A stretch of 64,000 bases of DNA from Paenibacillus radicis (ex Gao et al. 2016) (GTDB lineage Bacteria; Bacillota; Bacilli; Paenibacillales; Paenibacillaceae), in contig NZ_BMHY01000002.1 of NCBI RefSeq assembly GCF_014641555.1, positions 124,001 to 188,000 on the forward strand, written 5' to 3'. The notes under the pieces are model-generated. The model saw only the letters and a program-made list of their open reading frames with translations, did no database searches and had not been told where the DNA came from. Positions 26,379 through 35,440 of the stretch are shown one piece after another. Every line of letters starts with the position of its first letter. Position 1 is the first letter of the stretch. The position numbers and the translations under genes are program-made.

Positions 26379-28126
26379 ATAATATCCGGCTGCGCAACAA
26401 GCTGCTGCTGTTTTATTTTTTAGCCGTGTTTATCCCTGTATTGTTTACGAATCTTTTTTTCTATTCGGTAACGACCCATAGCGTCCGCAAGCAAAAGGAG
26501 CAGGATATTTCGCTGGAGCTGGACCGGATTCAGAACGCTTTTCGTGCCAAAATCGATGCGGCAGTTGGCGTATCCTCCATCGTCTACGCAGACGGGTGGA
26601 TGAATGAGTCGCTGGAGCGGGAATACCCCGATTGGGTCGAGTACTTGGACGCTTATGATGCCTATATCCGTCCAACCCTTAACCGGTATGCACCGTTGGA
26701 CAGATCGATTCAAGACCTCACCATCTACACAGACAATCCGACGCTGCTTGGGGCAGGAGGAATCAGTCCGCTCACCGCTGATGTCAAACAATCGGCTTGG
26801 TATGACGCGGTCATGTCCGCTGCAAGCAGCGATGCCCCTTTGTTCGTTCATACCCGGAGCGGCAGTACGGGGAGCGGGGACGGTGCTTACAGCTTAATAC
26901 GCAAGCTGAATATGCAAGCGTCCAACCGTTATGCGAAAATATTAAAAATCGATTTTCATCCCGATACGTTCAAGCAGGTGATGGACAACCGGGCGCTGCA
27001 GGGCGACTTGTATTTGGTCAATCAGGAAGGCGTGATCGAATTTACAACGGCATCCAGTAACGATTGGCGGCAGCAGCCGATTCCGTTTGCGTCGGTGGAC
27101 AAGCCGGAGGGAGCGCTCGTCTTTACGAAGACGTTCCCCACAGTCGATTATTTGCGGGGCTGGTCGATTATCGGCATCATGCCTGAACATCAAATCCTTG
27201 CGGAAATTCAGAAGTCGCAAATGGCTGTCGTTTATTTGGCGCTGGTCAATCTGCTGCTTCCGACGCTCATTATTATCTGGATCGCCAAGTCGCTGCATGA
27301 TCGGCTGCTGCGCATCCTGAAGCAAATGAAGCAGGTCAAAAACCAGCGATTCGAACCCATCGATCATGTGGAATCGACAGATGAAATTGGCCAATTAACC
27401 GTTGAATTCAACCGAATGACGGGACAGATCAAACGTTTGATTGATGATGTGTATCTCGCGGATATTCAGGCCAAGGATCTGGAGCTGCAGCGGAGAAGGG
27501 CGCAGCTTCATGCCTTGCAAAGCCAGATCAATCCGCATTTTCTGTTTAATGCGCTGGAGGCGCTGCGGATGCGAAGCCTGATGAAGCGCGAGGAGGAGAC
27601 GGCCCGGATTATTAGCAGCATGGCTAAAATCTTCCGCAAGTCGCTTGCTTGGGGCAATGATTGGGTGACCGTCCGGCAGGAGACGGATCTGATTGGTTCA
27701 TTTCTCGAAATTCAGCAATATCGGTTTGGTAAAAAGCTGGTCTACAGCATTGAGGTGTCGGAAGCCGCGGCGCTCTGCCGTATTCCGAAAATGATTTTTG
27801 TTCCTTTTGTTGAGAATGCGAGTATCCACGGCATTGAAGCAATCCATGAGCAGGGCGTGATCCAGCTGGAGGTTTCAGCAGAGGGAGAGGAGCTTGTTTT
27901 TCTGCTGCGGGACAACGGCATCGGAATGGAGGAGGACAAGCTTCGCTATGTGTTGTCGGAGAGAAGTCTGGAGGAGGATTCTGAGGAACATGTCGGTATC
28001 CGGAATGTGATAGCGAGACTGCAATTATTTTATGGCGATGCCGCCCGTCTGGACATTGAAAGTACACCTGGAGCAGGCACAACGGTCAAAATGCGGCTGC
28101 CGCAACAGCTTAATTTTTCGAAATAA
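26375..28126 (+). CDS. sensor histidine kinase, YesM type
   Basis: 583 residues: transmembrane segment about 12-32, extracellular sensing domain, second transmembrane segment about 285-305 (VVYLALVNLLLPTLIIIWIA), HAMP-like linker, and the His_kinase domain with the phospho-His in QSQINPHFLFNALEALRM (about residue 387). The ATPase domain has the N-box PFVENASIHGIE and the G-box DNGIGMEE. It probably senses an extracellular sugar, alone or with the binding protein, and phosphorylates the overlapping response regulator. The ATG overlaps the regulator's TGA. Confidence 0.92.
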   Translation: MNNIRLRNKLLLFYFLAVFIPVLFTNLFFYSVTTHSVRKQKEQDISLELDRIQNAFRAKIDAAVGVSSIVYADGWMNESLEREYPDWVEYLDAYDAYIRPTLNRYAPLDRSIQDLTIYTDNPTLLGAGGISPLTADVKQSAWYDAVMSAASSDAPLFVHTRSGSTGSGDGAYSLIRKLNMQASNRYAKILKIDFHPDTFKQVMDNRALQGDLYLVNQEGVIEFTTASSNDWRQQPIPFASVDKPEGALVFTKTFPTVDYLRGWSIIGIMPEHQILAEIQKSQMAVVYLALVNLLLPTLIIIWIAKSLHDRLLRILKQMKQVKNQRFEPIDHVESTDEIGQLTVEFNRMTGQIKRLIDDVYLADIQAKDLELQRRRAQLHALQSQINPHFLFNALEALRMRSLMKREEETARIISSMAKIFRKSLAWGNDWVTVRQETDLIGSFLEIQQYRFGKKLVYSIEVSEAAALCRIPKMIFVPFVENASIHGIEAIHEQGVIQLEVSAEGEELVFLLRDNGIGMEEDKLRYVLSERSLEEDSEEHVGIRNVIARLQLFYGDAARLDIESTPGAGTTVKMRLPQQLNFSK

Positions 28127-28177
28127 AAGCTAAAGTTTACGAGATGACCGGCCCTCGGCGATTGATTATGATAAAAA

Positions 28178-28191
28178 TGAAAGGGCTTTCA
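28178..28191 (+). promoter_or_regulatory. cre-like site before the second sugar-binding lipoprotein gene
   Basis: TGAAAGGGCTTTCA is close to palindromic and fits TGWAANCGNTNWCA at 13 of 14 positions (G for the central C). It is 34 bases before the start of the lipoprotein gene, a place suited to catabolite repression by CcpA. It may instead be a binding half of the neighbouring AraC-type response regulator. Confidence 0.45.
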
Positions 28192-28225
28192 AAAATCGAT
28201 CCTTTCAAGAGGAGAATCCATCGAT

Positions 28226-29905
28226 ATGAAGATTTCACAGTTATCGTACGTTCTGCTTTCCGTTTCTTTAGTCTTGCTGCTGGCCGGCTGCTCTGGCGCT
28301 AACAGCGGCGGCAAGTCTTCTGCTCCGTCGGCGTCTGCGGACCCGGCTGCGGGGGAGAAGAAGACGCCAGTCACCTTCACGTATTTCAATGCCGCGGTTG
28401 CCGGCAAGGATGCCAATACGAATGAGACTGTGCTGGGCAAATTGCTGGAGGACCAAACCGGCGTCAATTTTAAAATGGAGTATTTGGTGGGCGATCTGAA
28501 TACGAAGCTCGGCGTTATGATTGCCGGCGGTGATCTGCCGGACGTTGTCGTGCCCGACAGCGGCATCGATAAGATGCTGGATGCCAAAGCGTTCATTCCG
28601 CTGAATGATCTGCTTGACCAGTATGCGCCGAATTTGAAAAAGCTTTATGGTCCGTATTGGGACCAGATGGCCTCCGAGGACGGCAACATTTACGTCATCC
28701 CGTTTGCCGCAAGCAACGGCTTCGTACCGGATATGTACCAGCCTGGCGCCTTTTATATTCAGCAAGGCGTGCTGAAGGAATTTGGCTATCCGAAAATCCA
28801 GACGCTGGATGAATATTTCGACCTCATCAAAAAGTACAAGGAAAAGTATCCGCAAATCGACGGTGGGGATACGATCGGCTTCGAGACGCTTACCGACGAC
28901 TGGCGTTTCTTCACGCTGACGAATCCGGCTCCGAACCTGAACGGTCTCCCGAATGAGGGCGAAGTTTTCGTCGATATGGAGACGAAGAAGGCTGCCGTAA
29001 CCGGTGACAAGGATTTCATGAAGCGCTGGCTGCAGAAGCTGAACGAAGCGAACAGCGAAGGACTTCTGGATAAAGAATCGCTTGTCGCCAAATACGATCA
29101 GTATATTGCGAAGCTGTCCAGCGGGCGGGTGCTCGGCTTCTTCGATTATGGCTGGCAGATCGTTCCCGCTGTGCAAAATCTGGTGCAGGCCGGCAACGAC
29201 GACCGCAATTTTATCGGCTTTCCGCTCGTGTTCGAGAAAGGGACTAAGGATCAATATTTGGACCCGCCGACGTTCGTGACGAACCGGGGTATCGGCATTA
29301 CGACAAGAGCGAAGGACCCGGCTCGCATTATTCAATATTTCGACAACATGGTTAAAGAGGAAAATCAGAAGCTGTTGTTCTGGGGAGAACAGGGCAAAAC
29401 CTATGAGGTGGACGACAAGGGCCGCTTCTATCGTACGGAAGAACAAATTGCACAAATTCAAAATCCGGAGTTCCAGCAATCGTATGGCTTCAGCTACTTC
29501 AGCTATTACTGGCCGATGGGAGCGGGTCTGTTCGAGGATGGCAATGCGTATTTCCCTGACCGCCAGCCGGAAGTGGTAGAGAAAAGCTATACAGAGGGCG
29601 ACAAGCGTATTCTGGAGGCTTACGGCTTGAAGGTATTTACGGACGTATATAGTCCGCCGGACGAGCGGAAATGGTATCCGGTCTGGTCGGCGAACAAGCA
29701 GCAGGGCTCCAAGGAGCAGTTGTTTGAGCAGAAAAAAATGGACTTGCAGCGCAAATGGTTTCCGAAGCTGATCCTGGCCGCACCGGATAAGTTTGACGCG
29801 ATGTGGGGCGATTACGTCGCTGATTTCAATAAGCTGGACGTCAAAGCCTATGAGGACTGGGCGAACAGCGTCGTGCAGGATCGGCTGGCTGGCAAGAAGA
29901 GATAG
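28226..29905 (+). CDS. sugar-binding lipoprotein of ABC importer (second system)
   Basis: 559 residues with a lipoprotein signal peptide ending in LLAGC (Cys at about 22), a Ser/Gly/Ala-rich linker and the LipO-type binding fold. The permeases of the same importer follow after a 141-base gap that contains a long hairpin. The ligand is unknown; no glycosidase sits in this operon, so the sugar may be degraded by enzymes encoded elsewhere. Confidence 0.92.
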   Translation: MKISQLSYVLLSVSLVLLLAGCSGANSGGKSSAPSASADPAAGEKKTPVTFTYFNAAVAGKDANTNETVLGKLLEDQTGVNFKMEYLVGDLNTKLGVMIAGGDLPDVVVPDSGIDKMLDAKAFIPLNDLLDQYAPNLKKLYGPYWDQMASEDGNIYVIPFAASNGFVPDMYQPGAFYIQQGVLKEFGYPKIQTLDEYFDLIKKYKEKYPQIDGGDTIGFETLTDDWRFFTLTNPAPNLNGLPNEGEVFVDMETKKAAVTGDKDFMKRWLQKLNEANSEGLLDKESLVAKYDQYIAKLSSGRVLGFFDYGWQIVPAVQNLVQAGNDDRNFIGFPLVFEKGTKDQYLDPPTFVTNRGIGITTRAKDPARIIQYFDNMVKEENQKLLFWGEQGKTYEVDDKGRFYRTEEQIAQIQNPEFQQSYGFSYFSYYWPMGAGLFEDGNAYFPDRQPEVVEKSYTEGDKRILEAYGLKVFTDVYSPPDERKWYPVWSANKQQGSKEQLFEQKKMDLQRKWFPKLILAAPDKFDAMWGDYVADFNKLDVKAYEDWANSVVQDRLAGKKR

Positions 29906-29939
29906 AAGAGAAGAACGATAACGACGATCCAAGGGCAGA

Positions 29940-30015
29940 GGGACGGGCAGATCTTGCAGCGCAGCAAGCTAGAGGGCTGGAAAGCCGTAAGTAAGCGGGC
30001 AAGACTGCCCGTCCT
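29940..30015 (+). promoter_or_regulatory. long intercistronic stem-loop between binding protein and permeases
   Basis: GGGACGGGCAGATCTTGC (29940-29957) pairs with 29999-30015 (GCAAGACTGCCCGTCCT) with one bulged base, closing a 41-base loop. No T-run follows. It is well placed to stabilise the binding-protein mRNA end or to reduce read-through into the permease genes. Confidence 0.6.
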
Positions 30016-30046
30016 TCCGCGCATGGGCTGAGAGGAAGAGAGAGCG

Positions 30047-30967
30047 ATGGCAAGAAAGTCATGGTTAGGCAAGCTCGCGGAACAGAAGACGCTCCTGCTG
30101 ATGTCGGTGCCATTCGTCCTGTGGCTGCTCGTTTTTCGATATATTCCGGTATGGGGCTGGTCCATCGCATTCCAGCAGTTTCGGCCAGGTACCAGCCCTT
30201 TTGACCAAGAATGGGTGGGCTTCCGCAACTTTAAGTTTCTGTTTCAAGACGAAAACTTTTATCAGGTGATGCGCAATACGCTGGCAATGAGCCTTATTAA
30301 CTTGGTGCTTGGCTTCGTTACCGCGATCGTGCTGGCGATACTGCTCAATGAGCTGCGCAGCGTTGTTTTCAAACGTACCGTTCAGACAATCAGCTACTTG
30401 CCCCATTTTATATCCTGGGTGGTCGCTTCCAGTATTATCGTTACAGCGCTGTCGACGGAAAGCTCCGGTATCGTCAATCTGGTGCTGATGAAGCTCGGCA
30501 TCATTCAAGAGCCGATTTTGTGGCTGGCGGAAGGCAAATACTTTTGGGGCATTCTCGGCATTTCCGAGGTGTGGAAAAATCTCGGCTGGAACACGATCAT
30601 TTATTTGACGGCGATTACGACGATCGATCCGGCGCAATACGAAGCTGCGGAGATTGATGGCGCGAACCGATTGCAGCGGATTTTGTACGTGACGCTTCCG
30701 GGATTGAAGTCCGTTATCGTTATTTTGCTTATTTTGAATCTCGGCAACATTCTGGAATCCGGCTTCGAGCCGCAATATCTGCTTGGCAACGGCTTAACCG
30801 CCGAATATTCCGATAACCTGGATCTGTTCGTGCTGAAATACGGCATCGCGATGGGCAACTTCTCGTTAGCGACGGCCGCCGGTGTGTTCAAGACCGTCAT
30901 CAGCATCATCCTGTTGTTCGGCGCCAATCATATTGCCAAGAGACTGGGTCAACCGAGATTGTTCTAG
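30047..30967 (+). CDS. oligosaccharide ABC transporter permease (LplB type, second system)
   Basis: 306 residues, six membrane helices, EAA loop YEAAEIDGANRLQRILYVTLP. The protein starts after AGGAAG (9 nt). In this importer the lipoprotein gene precedes the permeases, the reverse of the order in the first and third systems, so the three importers have different histories. Confidence 0.92.
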   Translation: MARKSWLGKLAEQKTLLLMSVPFVLWLLVFRYIPVWGWSIAFQQFRPGTSPFDQEWVGFRNFKFLFQDENFYQVMRNTLAMSLINLVLGFVTAIVLAILLNELRSVVFKRTVQTISYLPHFISWVVASSIIVTALSTESSGIVNLVLMKLGIIQEPILWLAEGKYFWGILGISEVWKNLGWNTIIYLTAITTIDPAQYEAAEIDGANRLQRILYVTLPGLKSVIVILLILNLGNILESGFEPQYLLGNGLTAEYSDNLDLFVLKYGIAMGNFSLATAAGVFKTVISIILLFGANHIAKRLGQPRLF

Positions 30968-30979
30968 GAGGCTGCCAAC

Positions 30980-31894
30980 ATGAAAGCATTAGCTCGTCGC
31001 CGTTCGGCAAGCGATCGTATTTTTGATTTTTGCAACATCGTCTTTATGCTGTTTCTTGCGGCTGTTACGCTTTATCCGTTTCTGAATATGCTGGCGGTCT
31101 CGCTCAATGATGCGATGGACGCCTCCAAGGGCGGCATTTTCCTGATGCCCCGCATTTTCACTTGGTACAACTACGAATACACGCTTCGCGAAGCCGCGAT
31201 TTTTCATTCGATGCTCATCTCTTTTTTGCGTACCACGATCGGCACTGTCGTTGCTGTATTTTGCTCCGCTATGGTTGCCTATACGGTGAGCCGGCAGGAG
31301 TATGTGCTGCGCAAATGGGTTGCGCTGGCGTTCATTCTGACGATGTATTTCAACGGGGGCTTGATCCCGACTTACTTGCTCTACAAGGAGCTTCATCTGC
31401 TCAACAACTTCTGGGTTTACATTATTCCCGGCATCATTAGTGCTTTTAATGTCATTATCATTCGGTCGTTTATCGAAGGCATTCCGGAAGGCATTATCGA
31501 ATCCGCCAAAATCGACGGGGCCGGCGACTTTACGACGTTTATGCGCATCGTGCTGCCGCTTTGCACGCCCGTGCTGGCAACGGTATCGCTATTCGTAGCG
31601 GTATGGCAATGGAACTCCTGGTTTGATGTGTTTCTGTACAACTCTTCGAATATTAATCTCAGTACGCTTCAGTACGAGCTGATGAAAATATTGCAAAGCT
31701 CCGGCGGGTCCATGACACAGAAGACGGTGGGCGATGTGTTCAGCAATACAGGAGGTCAGGCGATGAACCAAGTGACCCCGGCTTCGATCCGTGCCACGAT
31801 GACCATCATCGCAAGCTTGCCCATCATCATGGTCTACCCGTTCCTGCAAAAATATTTCGTCAAGGGCATGACCCTTGGCGGAGTGAAAGAATAG
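30980..31894 (+). CDS. oligosaccharide ABC transporter permease (YtcP/LplC type, second system)
   Basis: 304 residues with the EAA-like loop IESAKIDGAGDFTTFMRIVLP and the family end YPFLQKYFVKGMTLGGVKE. AGGAGG lies before the ATG, 12 bases after the partner permease. It is the last gene of the second importer operon and is followed by a strong terminator. Confidence 0.92.
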   Translation: MKALARRRSASDRIFDFCNIVFMLFLAAVTLYPFLNMLAVSLNDAMDASKGGIFLMPRIFTWYNYEYTLREAAIFHSMLISFLRTTIGTVVAVFCSAMVAYTVSRQEYVLRKWVALAFILTMYFNGGLIPTYLLYKELHLLNNFWVYIIPGIISAFNVIIIRSFIEGIPEGIIESAKIDGAGDFTTFMRIVLPLCTPVLATVSLFVAVWQWNSWFDVFLYNSSNINLSTLQYELMKILQSSGGSMTQKTVGDVFSNTGGQAMNQVTPASIRATMTIIASLPIIMVYPFLQKYFVKGMTLGGVKE

Positions 31895-31908
31895 AGTGGG
31901 CTAGAAGC

Positions 31909-31950
31909 TGATACAAAGAAACACCTCACACGAGGTGTTTCTTTGTATCA
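31909..31950. terminator. terminator after the second importer operon (bidirectional)
   Basis: TGATACAAAGAAACACCTC pairs perfectly over 19 bp with its inverted copy around an ACAC-type loop. The 3' arm carries TTTCTTT, giving a U-rich tract to the core GAGGTG hairpin on either strand. It lies between convergent genes. Confidence 0.8.
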
Positions 31951-31993
31951 GGCGCTGCATTAGGATGGGGGGAGACAGTCGTCGCTTGGCTGG

Positions 31994-32809
31994 TTAAGCT
32001 TTGCGCATGCCGCTCCAGGAAAGCCGGCGAATCTCCGAAGCGGTGCGGCCTGTCGTCTGCTTGATCATCCGGGCAAAATGATGCGAAGTCTTGAAGCCGC
32101 ATCGCTGTGCAATTTCCGTTACGTTGAGGCCCGTACTGGTCAACAGCTCGACGGCCTTGGACACCCGGTAATTCCATAGGTAAGCAATTGGCGTCGCTGA
32201 TTCGTGACGCTTGAACAACCGCAGGAGATGCTCGGGGGATAGCCCAGCACGATCTGCCAGATCAGCCAGCGACAGGTCGTCCATGTAACGTTCATGGATG
32301 TAGGTCAGAACTGAATAAATAGCAGGATGCTTCTCTTGCCGGAGCAGCGCCCTTCTGGATTCGGTAGGGTAGAGGTGGAGTGCGGCCAGCCCGAGACTAA
32401 TGACGGCCTGATCCTCGAAGGAGGCGAAGCGCTGGACGTTCAGCATCAGATCCAGCAATCGGTTCATCTCCTCCGTTAAGGGCAGGCACTCGGGCAGCTG
32501 CTCCAGCTCTTCCCGGATTTCCTCGGTCATGTCGTTCAAATGAACGGCAATCCACCGATGCCAGGAAGGTTCGGTTTTGGAGAAGACGAATGTCTCCTCA
32601 CAACCCGGCTTTAGCAGGATGACATGGCCGGGCGCAACTGGCAGCAGCCGGCCGTCGATCGTTACATTCATCTCGCCGGTATAGAGCATAACGAGCTGAA
32701 TATCCTGCTGAATGCGGGGGCCGAGACGGCCGCCGGGCGGGTAAACGATAGAGCCCGCGGTAGCATGTTCAATTGTGTTGATGGTTAGAGAGGCAAGGGA
32801 GTTGGACAA
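31994..32809 (-). CDS. AraC-family transcriptional regulator
   Basis: 271 residues with an N-terminal cupin (LGPRIQQDIQLVMLYTGEMNVTIDG...PGHVILLKPG) and a C-terminal helix-turn-helix pair (RCGFKTSHHFARMIKQTTGRTASEIRR). The start is a TTG at 32809, chosen because GGAGG lies exactly 8 nt upstream; a TTG at 32824 would overlap that site. It is divergent from the PhyH-type dioxygenase gene and probably its regulator. Confidence 0.87.
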   Translation of the reverse strand: MSNSLASLTINTIEHATAGSIVYPPGGRLGPRIQQDIQLVMLYTGEMNVTIDGRLLPVAPGHVILLKPGCEETFVFSKTEPSWHRWIAVHLNDMTEEIREELEQLPECLPLTEEMNRLLDLMLNVQRFASFEDQAVISLGLAALHLYPTESRRALLRQEKHPAIYSVLTYIHERYMDDLSLADLADRAGLSPEHLLRLFKRHESATPIAYLWNYRVSKAVELLTSTGLNVTEIAQRCGFKTSHHFARMIKQTTGRTASEIRRLSWSGMRKA

Positions 32810-32957
32810 GGCGGAAGCCTCCAATCACTGGAATGAATTTATTTGTAGGGATATCAATTTTAGATACATATTTGCTTGTTGCAGCCATTGTGTAAGCGGA
32901 TTCGTTAACGTATTCTGAAATCATTATAGATCATTTCTTAGTAAAGGAGAATACTGA

Positions 32958-33701
32958 ATGAATAACACTTACGTTAGTCCGACGACTCCCCTTACCGAAG
33001 AACAAATTGAGTTTTTTAAGGAAAATGGTTATTTCCTGTTTAAGAAGGGGATGTCCAGCGATTTAATCGATGCCTTTAATGGACACATCTACGATATTCG
33101 CAATCAGAATCCGATTCCGGAATGGGCAGCTTGCGATGAAGCGAAGAAATATTCCCTGCGTCTCTTTAATCCGCATAAGCATGACAGCTTCTCTCGCCAG
33201 CTGATGAAGAACACAATCGTACGAGGTGCGCTTGCCCAGTTGATGGGAAAAGAAGCAGTATGTGTGCAAAGCATGTACTTCTACAAGGAGCCGGGCTCGC
33301 CGGGGCAGGCTTCCCATCAGGATTACTACTACATTAAAAATGATCCGATGACGATGATCGCTGCTTGGACAGCTATGGAGGATTCCATTGATATCGAAAC
33401 TGGCTGTCTATGGGTCATGCCGGGAACGCATAAGCTGGGCCTGCTGCCGCACGGCGCGGTGAAGGATATCGAGGAGCATGAGCATTGGACCGAGGAGACC
33501 GAAGGAGTCGATACGAGCCGCCAAATTCCGGTCGAGATGGAGAAGGGCGATATTTTGTTCTTTAGCGAGCTGCTCATCCACTCCTCCAAAAAGAACCGGA
33601 GCAAGGACCGCTGGCGCCGCTCCTACGTCTGCCACTACATTCGCGAGGACTCCAACGTGCTTCACCGTGAAGATCTGCGCCAGAAGTTCCCGCTGTATTA
33701 A
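32958..33701 (+). CDS. phytanoyl-CoA dioxygenase (PhyH)-family oxygenase
   Basis: 247 residues of the Fe(II)/2-oxoglutarate-dependent PhyH family. The iron ligands are visible as HQD (in SHQDYYYIKN) and the distal His in LLIHSSKKN, with an Arg further on (RWRRSYVCHYI) to bind 2-oxoglutarate. The family hydroxylates many small molecules; no CoA substrate is implied. AAAGGAG precedes the ATG. The divergent AraC gene suggests induction by a sugar or a related metabolite, and the enzyme may hydroxylate a glycoside aglycone or sugar derivative. Confidence 0.88.
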   Translation: MNNTYVSPTTPLTEEQIEFFKENGYFLFKKGMSSDLIDAFNGHIYDIRNQNPIPEWAACDEAKKYSLRLFNPHKHDSFSRQLMKNTIVRGALAQLMGKEAVCVQSMYFYKEPGSPGQASHQDYYYIKNDPMTMIAAWTAMEDSIDIETGCLWVMPGTHKLGLLPHGAVKDIEEHEHWTEETEGVDTSRQIPVEMEKGDILFFSELLIHSSKKNRSKDRWRRSYVCHYIREDSNVLHREDLRQKFPLY

Positions 33702-33789
33702 AAGTCATAGCGAACCAACTTCACAATATTGCGAAGCAAAATTCCATAATTCTAGCTAATACGTGCGATTTTCTCTCCATAAGGCCACG

Positions 33790-33850
33790 TAACGCACCTT
33801 TTTTCTCTATAGTGTAAATGGATTTCCCAATAGAGAAAAAAGATGCGTTA
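33790..33850. repeat. 21-bp imperfect inverted repeat with A6/T6 arms
   Basis: The arm at 33790-33810 (AACGCACC then T6 and CTCTAT) matches the inverse of 33830-33850 at 20 of 21 positions, with a 19-base loop. A diverged third arm-like stretch (GCGAAAAAAGCTACGTTATT) follows at about 33895. It lies between the PhyH gene and a convergent sigma gene, 89 bases after the stop. It could terminate either gene weakly, or be a palindromic element. Confidence 0.55.
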
Positions 33851-33969
33851 TACGCGTCATACGGGTGAAATTGCTCAGAATTCTGCCTCTCCTGCGAAAA
33901 AAGCTACGTTATTTAGCGAAGCCGCTTCGTTAACGCACCGCACAGCAGTTGGCCAAACACCATCACACT

Positions 33970-34020
33970 CAAAAAAGTAGGGGCCGCCGCCCAAGCAAAT
34001 TTCGCTTGGACTGCAGCCCC
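33970..34020 (-). terminator. terminator of the sigma factor gene
   Basis: Read on the minus strand, GGGGCTGCAGTCCAAGC pairs with GCTTGGGCGGCGGCCCC (two mismatches) and is followed by TACTTTTTT. It begins 7 bases past the sigma gene stop. Confidence 0.8.
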
Positions 34021-34026
34021 ATTATA

Positions 34027-35262
34027 TTAAATATTGAATTTCGTTTTCATATAGGAGATCCATTGCTCACGCAGCTCGGATTCGGAACGCTTGAAGATGC
34101 CGTTGAATTCATGGGGATTGCGGATGACCTGATTCAGCGTATCCAACCCGTAGCTTTCCGTAATGAACTCTACGATCAGATACGAGTATTGGAAGCCCTT
34201 CATCGTCTCGAAATCCCACGTATCGTTATTGAATTCAAGGAATTCCGGAATTTCCCCTCGACGAACTGCGTCTGCTGTTGTGTTCGCGATGAACTCCTCC
34301 GTCATTTGCTTCGCTTCATAGCCGCCAATTCCTTGACGCACCCACTTAGGTGCTGTGGCGTTAATGTCCTCAATCAGCCACATCGTATACAGATGCAAGG
34401 TCGATTTGATAATGGACTCATACGTATGCTCCGGTCCTGGATTCAGAGGAGATACGATTTTCAAGCGATTGCCCTCGTACGTGCCCATGAACCAATTCGG
34501 TGCGTCGGCTTCTCCGACAGCTTGGTGGAAGGTCGGAAGATCGGGATAAATTTCGATAATGGTTTTGCATGAAGGACGGTGCTTGTACTTGGATGCGATC
34601 CGTTCCACATTTTCCTTCAGTGTACGGAATAGATCCTGGTGGACCTTTTCAAAAGGATCTTTCGATCCGGCGGCTTCATTTTTATTTACGATTGATATCA
34701 TGTCTAGAATTGACATAACAGCAATGTCACCCCATTCTTTAAGTTCTGTGCGTAGCTTTTCTAATGAGCGATAAAGCCTGTTTTTTACCGCGCTTTCCCG
34801 CATGCCGACGATATTGGCGATTTCGGACAACGTGCAATCGAGGAAAAAACGCAACGAAATAATTTGCTGGTCCAATTCCTTCAGCTTGTTTAACGCCGAG
34901 CCAATATCGATGCGGATCTCGACATACTTGGCAAAATCAAGGGAGACCGATTGCGATTCATAACTTGTAAAATCGTAAGGCATTTCTTTTTTTCGGGCTA
35001 AGCTCCGATATTCATTTTTCACCGTATTTTCGGCAATTTTAAAAATCCAGGTAAAGAAACTGGCGTTTTCTTTGAATGAATGCAGGTTTTCGATGGCTTT
35101 GAGAAAAACCTGCTGCGTCAAGTCATCCGCTGCTGCAGCATTTGTTTTGAGCGAAATGTAGCTGCGGATTCGGCTGCGATACTGTTCATAGCATTGTTCG
35201 AACTTTTCAATGGTGCTCTGTTCATCCGGATAAACAGGGCGGTTGTCATAAGCGCCTGACAT
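34027..35262 (-). CDS. ECF-type sigma factor fused to a metalloprotease-like domain without its catalytic residues
   Basis: 411 residues, twice the length of a normal ECF sigma factor. Residues about 20-90 are sigma region 2 (DDLTQQVFLKAIENLHSF, WIFKIAENTVKNEYR) and 120-175 are region 4 (LSEIANIVGMRESAVKNRLYRSLEKL). Residues 235-411 look like the gluzincin (peptidase MA-like) fold: IEIYPDLPTFHQAVG, then STLHLYTMWL (287-296) where HExxH is expected, then KWVRQGIGGYEA (306-317) where an EGLAEY-type motif carries the third zinc ligand. Only H290 remains, so it is probably not a protease. GAGGAGG lies 7 nt before the ATG. No anti-sigma gene is adjacent; the extra domain may act as a built-in sensor or inhibitor. 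Confidence 0.82.
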   Translation of the reverse strand: MSGAYDNRPVYPDEQSTIEKFEQCYEQYRSRIRSYISLKTNAAAADDLTQQVFLKAIENLHSFKENASFFTWIFKIAENTVKNEYRSLARKKEMPYDFTSYESQSVSLDFAKYVEIRIDIGSALNKLKELDQQIISLRFFLDCTLSEIANIVGMRESAVKNRLYRSLEKLRTELKEWGDIAVMSILDMISIVNKNEAAGSKDPFEKVHQDLFRTLKENVERIASKYKHRPSCKTIIEIYPDLPTFHQAVGEADAPNWFMGTYEGNRLKIVSPLNPGPEHTYESIIKSTLHLYTMWLIEDINATAPKWVRQGIGGYEAKQMTEEFIANTTADAVRRGEIPEFLEFNNDTWDFETMKGFQYSYLIVEFITESYGLDTLNQVIRNPHEFNGIFKRSESELREQWISYMKTKFNI

Positions 35263-35440
35263 CGTTGACCTCCTCTTGATCTTGCATATTTATAGACACC
35301 GGGGAGGGGGAAAAAGCCACAAAGGCATTAAAAAACTTTTCGCCACCGCTGATCCTCCAAATTTTACAAAACATAGTTAATTAGATGATATCATGTTCTA
35401 TAGAGATGAACGGCAAAGATTATGAAGCGGAGGGATCGGC

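Noticed and set aside
28268-29932. A 554-codon open frame on the minus strand opposite the second sugar-binding lipoprotein
   Set aside because: It lies fully antisense to a gene with a clear lipobox and family fold, has no ribosome binding site or motif, and long antisense frames arise from the codon bias of such genes.
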